Shown here piece by piece: positions 51,616-64,000 of a stretch of DNA of 64,000 nucleotides. Numbering within the stretch: position 1 is the first letter of the stretch; each line of letters begins with the position of its first letter. Origin of the DNA: Hormiphora californensis. Lineage: Eukaryota; Ctenophora; Tentaculata; Cydippida; Pleurobrachiidae. The stretch is taken from positions 7,771,524 through 7,835,523 of the forward strand of contig CM035350.1 in assembly GCA_020137815.1 (NCBI GenBank), read 5' to 3'. The notes under the pieces were generated by a model. It worked only from the letters and a program-made list of their open reading frames with translations. It was not told the origin of the DNA and did not search any database. A program made the position numbers and the translations under genes.

Positions 51616-52982
51616 TACTGATGTACTATTGACTGACGTGATGACAAACTAACAATACAACGTAAAATCCAATATTGCATGCGATTTCCTCCCAACATGT
51701 GCAAAGCGCGGACATTCACATTGCTCCTTTATCAAAACAATAATGATGCACATACTTATTATCATTTTCCTGTTGCATTTCATTAATTCTACATATCGAA
51801 TCAGAGTATATTGTTTGTAGGCATACGGTCTGGATCCTGAGAAGAGGCCATCTGCATCCTAGCCCCAGAGGTACCGGTATGTCGACCACATTTTGTCGAG
51901 GTTGCGATATATATCCTGCGGGATCGTACGTGCGCGCCAAAAACATTACATCTTAATCCACAGCGCGTTCCAACAGGTTTGTTGCGAAGCAAGATCGCAG
52001 GAAGATTGCAATGCACAGTTTGGCTTCCAGCCAGGACACACCTATGATGTACAATAGCACCGGTCCATGGTAGTACATCTTAGCATCTGTAATTAGCTTC
52101 AAGACAGTAATGGTAGTCCTTAGTCGCTATAATTCATATGGTCCAGTGTGCACCCATCCACTCACGTGTATTTGGCGTCACGGCATTCAGCCAACTACAA
52201 AGACAAGGGCAAGAAAAATTTTGCTTTGTGTCTGACCACATTCCATAGTCTCCGGCATTTACTCACGTGAACGGCCGGTTGTCTAAGCAAATAAAACACA
52301 TGAAACGAGGAACTTAACTTTGGCGGTAGTGCATGTCGTAGTTCGGAGGGCATTGTTTTGTGCGACAAGTGCAAATTAGAACTCCAAATAGAAGAAACGT
52401 AAGTCCATGAGAAACCACTATTTTTCTCACGTCACGTGGATACTATCCAAGCAAGACGGAAGTTTTGCGACACATTGTGACGTGACCCCGTAAGTGTCAG
52501 ACTCTCAGTCTACACGCCAATACATCGCACATAGTTCATCCAGACCACCTTCCATGTTGGGAGAAATAAAACACTCATATATAACAGATTAAGCTACAAT
52601 CTATCAATAAATTGATTACTTAGCAATCAAGATCTAATGTATGTAAAACATAATTTAAATACAAATATCAAGAATATATATCATAATTGAACGAGAGCGA
52701 TGTTCAAGGAAACGCCAATTAAACATGATTAAACACTCAATGCCACTAGGCAATTAAATGTCAAAAACAGTATCATGGAGCAACGTCAACGTTTACTCGA
52801 ATACCTCTCTTACTGAAAACAACTTCTGTAAGCGTAGCAGACTGTATCATGATACACACAAGGTTTCTCAGCCAATTTTTGCACGGCAATTCTGATACAC
52901 TTTATTAACCCGCAAACCGTACCCTTCAACCCGAAACACCAAAATATAAATCCTGTGATAACATTGTCCATCATAACTTTTA
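51616..52982. other. Intergenic, RIIa gene to RasGEF
   Basis: Between the start of the RIIa gene and the stop of the next minus-strand gene. It should hold the promoter of the former. I see no coding exon, repeat array or clear regulatory motif. Confidence 0.4.

Positions 52983-64000
<11,018 letters not shown>

Overview
The window is nuclear DNA from an animal, probably a non-model, early-branching or marine invertebrate such as a sponge; the sequence alone does not settle the phylum. The evidence is spliced genes with canonical GT/AG introns of about 100 bp to more than 2 kb. They encode animal proteins: AIMP1/p43, HERPUD, CNOT11, TMEM209, an ABCG half-transporter, a GAS2-type CH protein, a RIIa docking protein, a RasGEF and a Shisa-like membrane protein. 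The rest is dense in (GA)n tracts, minisatellites and small palindromic elements. There are no CRISPR arrays, bacterial-style operons, complete tRNAs or rRNAs.

Layout, left to right. 1-6.7 kb: mostly non-coding, with a tRNA-derived SINE, hairpins and one plausible minus-strand first exon (4305-4571). 6.7-17.1 kb: plus-strand GAS2-like CH gene of eleven exons; its introns hold a perfect 235-bp palindrome, a tandem ~205-bp repeat and a 1.47-kb foldback, and its stop codon lies in the first unit of a 31-bp minisatellite (17.1-18.1 kb). 19.9-26.5 kb: minus-strand ABCG transporter, 3' end not found. 27.8-28.5 kb: minus-strand gene, probably mitochondrial ribosomal protein mL49. 28.8-34.3 kb: minus-strand TMEM209, with a 1.33-kb foldback in its largest intron. 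36.7-38.7 kb: plus-strand cysteine-rich single-pass membrane protein. 39.1-41.4 kb: minus-strand CNOT11, 168 bp downstream of minus-strand AIMP1 (41.6-42.9 kb). 43-46.6 kb: a cluster of palindromic elements and a dead LINE tail. 46.7-49.0 kb: plus-strand HERPUD. 49.3-51.6 kb: minus-strand RIIa-domain protein with long acidic repeats, convergent with HERPUD. 53.0-64.0 kb: minus-strand RasGEF, open at the right edge and interrupted by unreliable sequence at about 58.7-62.1 kb.

The genes do not form one pathway. They are housekeeping functions (RNA deadenylation, tRNA synthetase complex, ER quality control, nuclear envelope, mitochondrial translation) plus signalling, transport and cytoskeletal genes.

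The most unusual signals are: (1) exons in the GAS2-like gene, and one in CNOT11, whose reading frame survives only with +1 shifts; (2) compact multi-hairpin elements, two with three hairpin branches inside an outer stem and one only 77 bp long with a 9-bp target duplication; (3) two MITEs sharing TA sites inside a 26-bp palindrome; (4) intronic minisatellites built on RFX X-box-like dyads. No translation, search or folding program was run; exon joins were worked out by hand from splice sites, phase and remembered family features.
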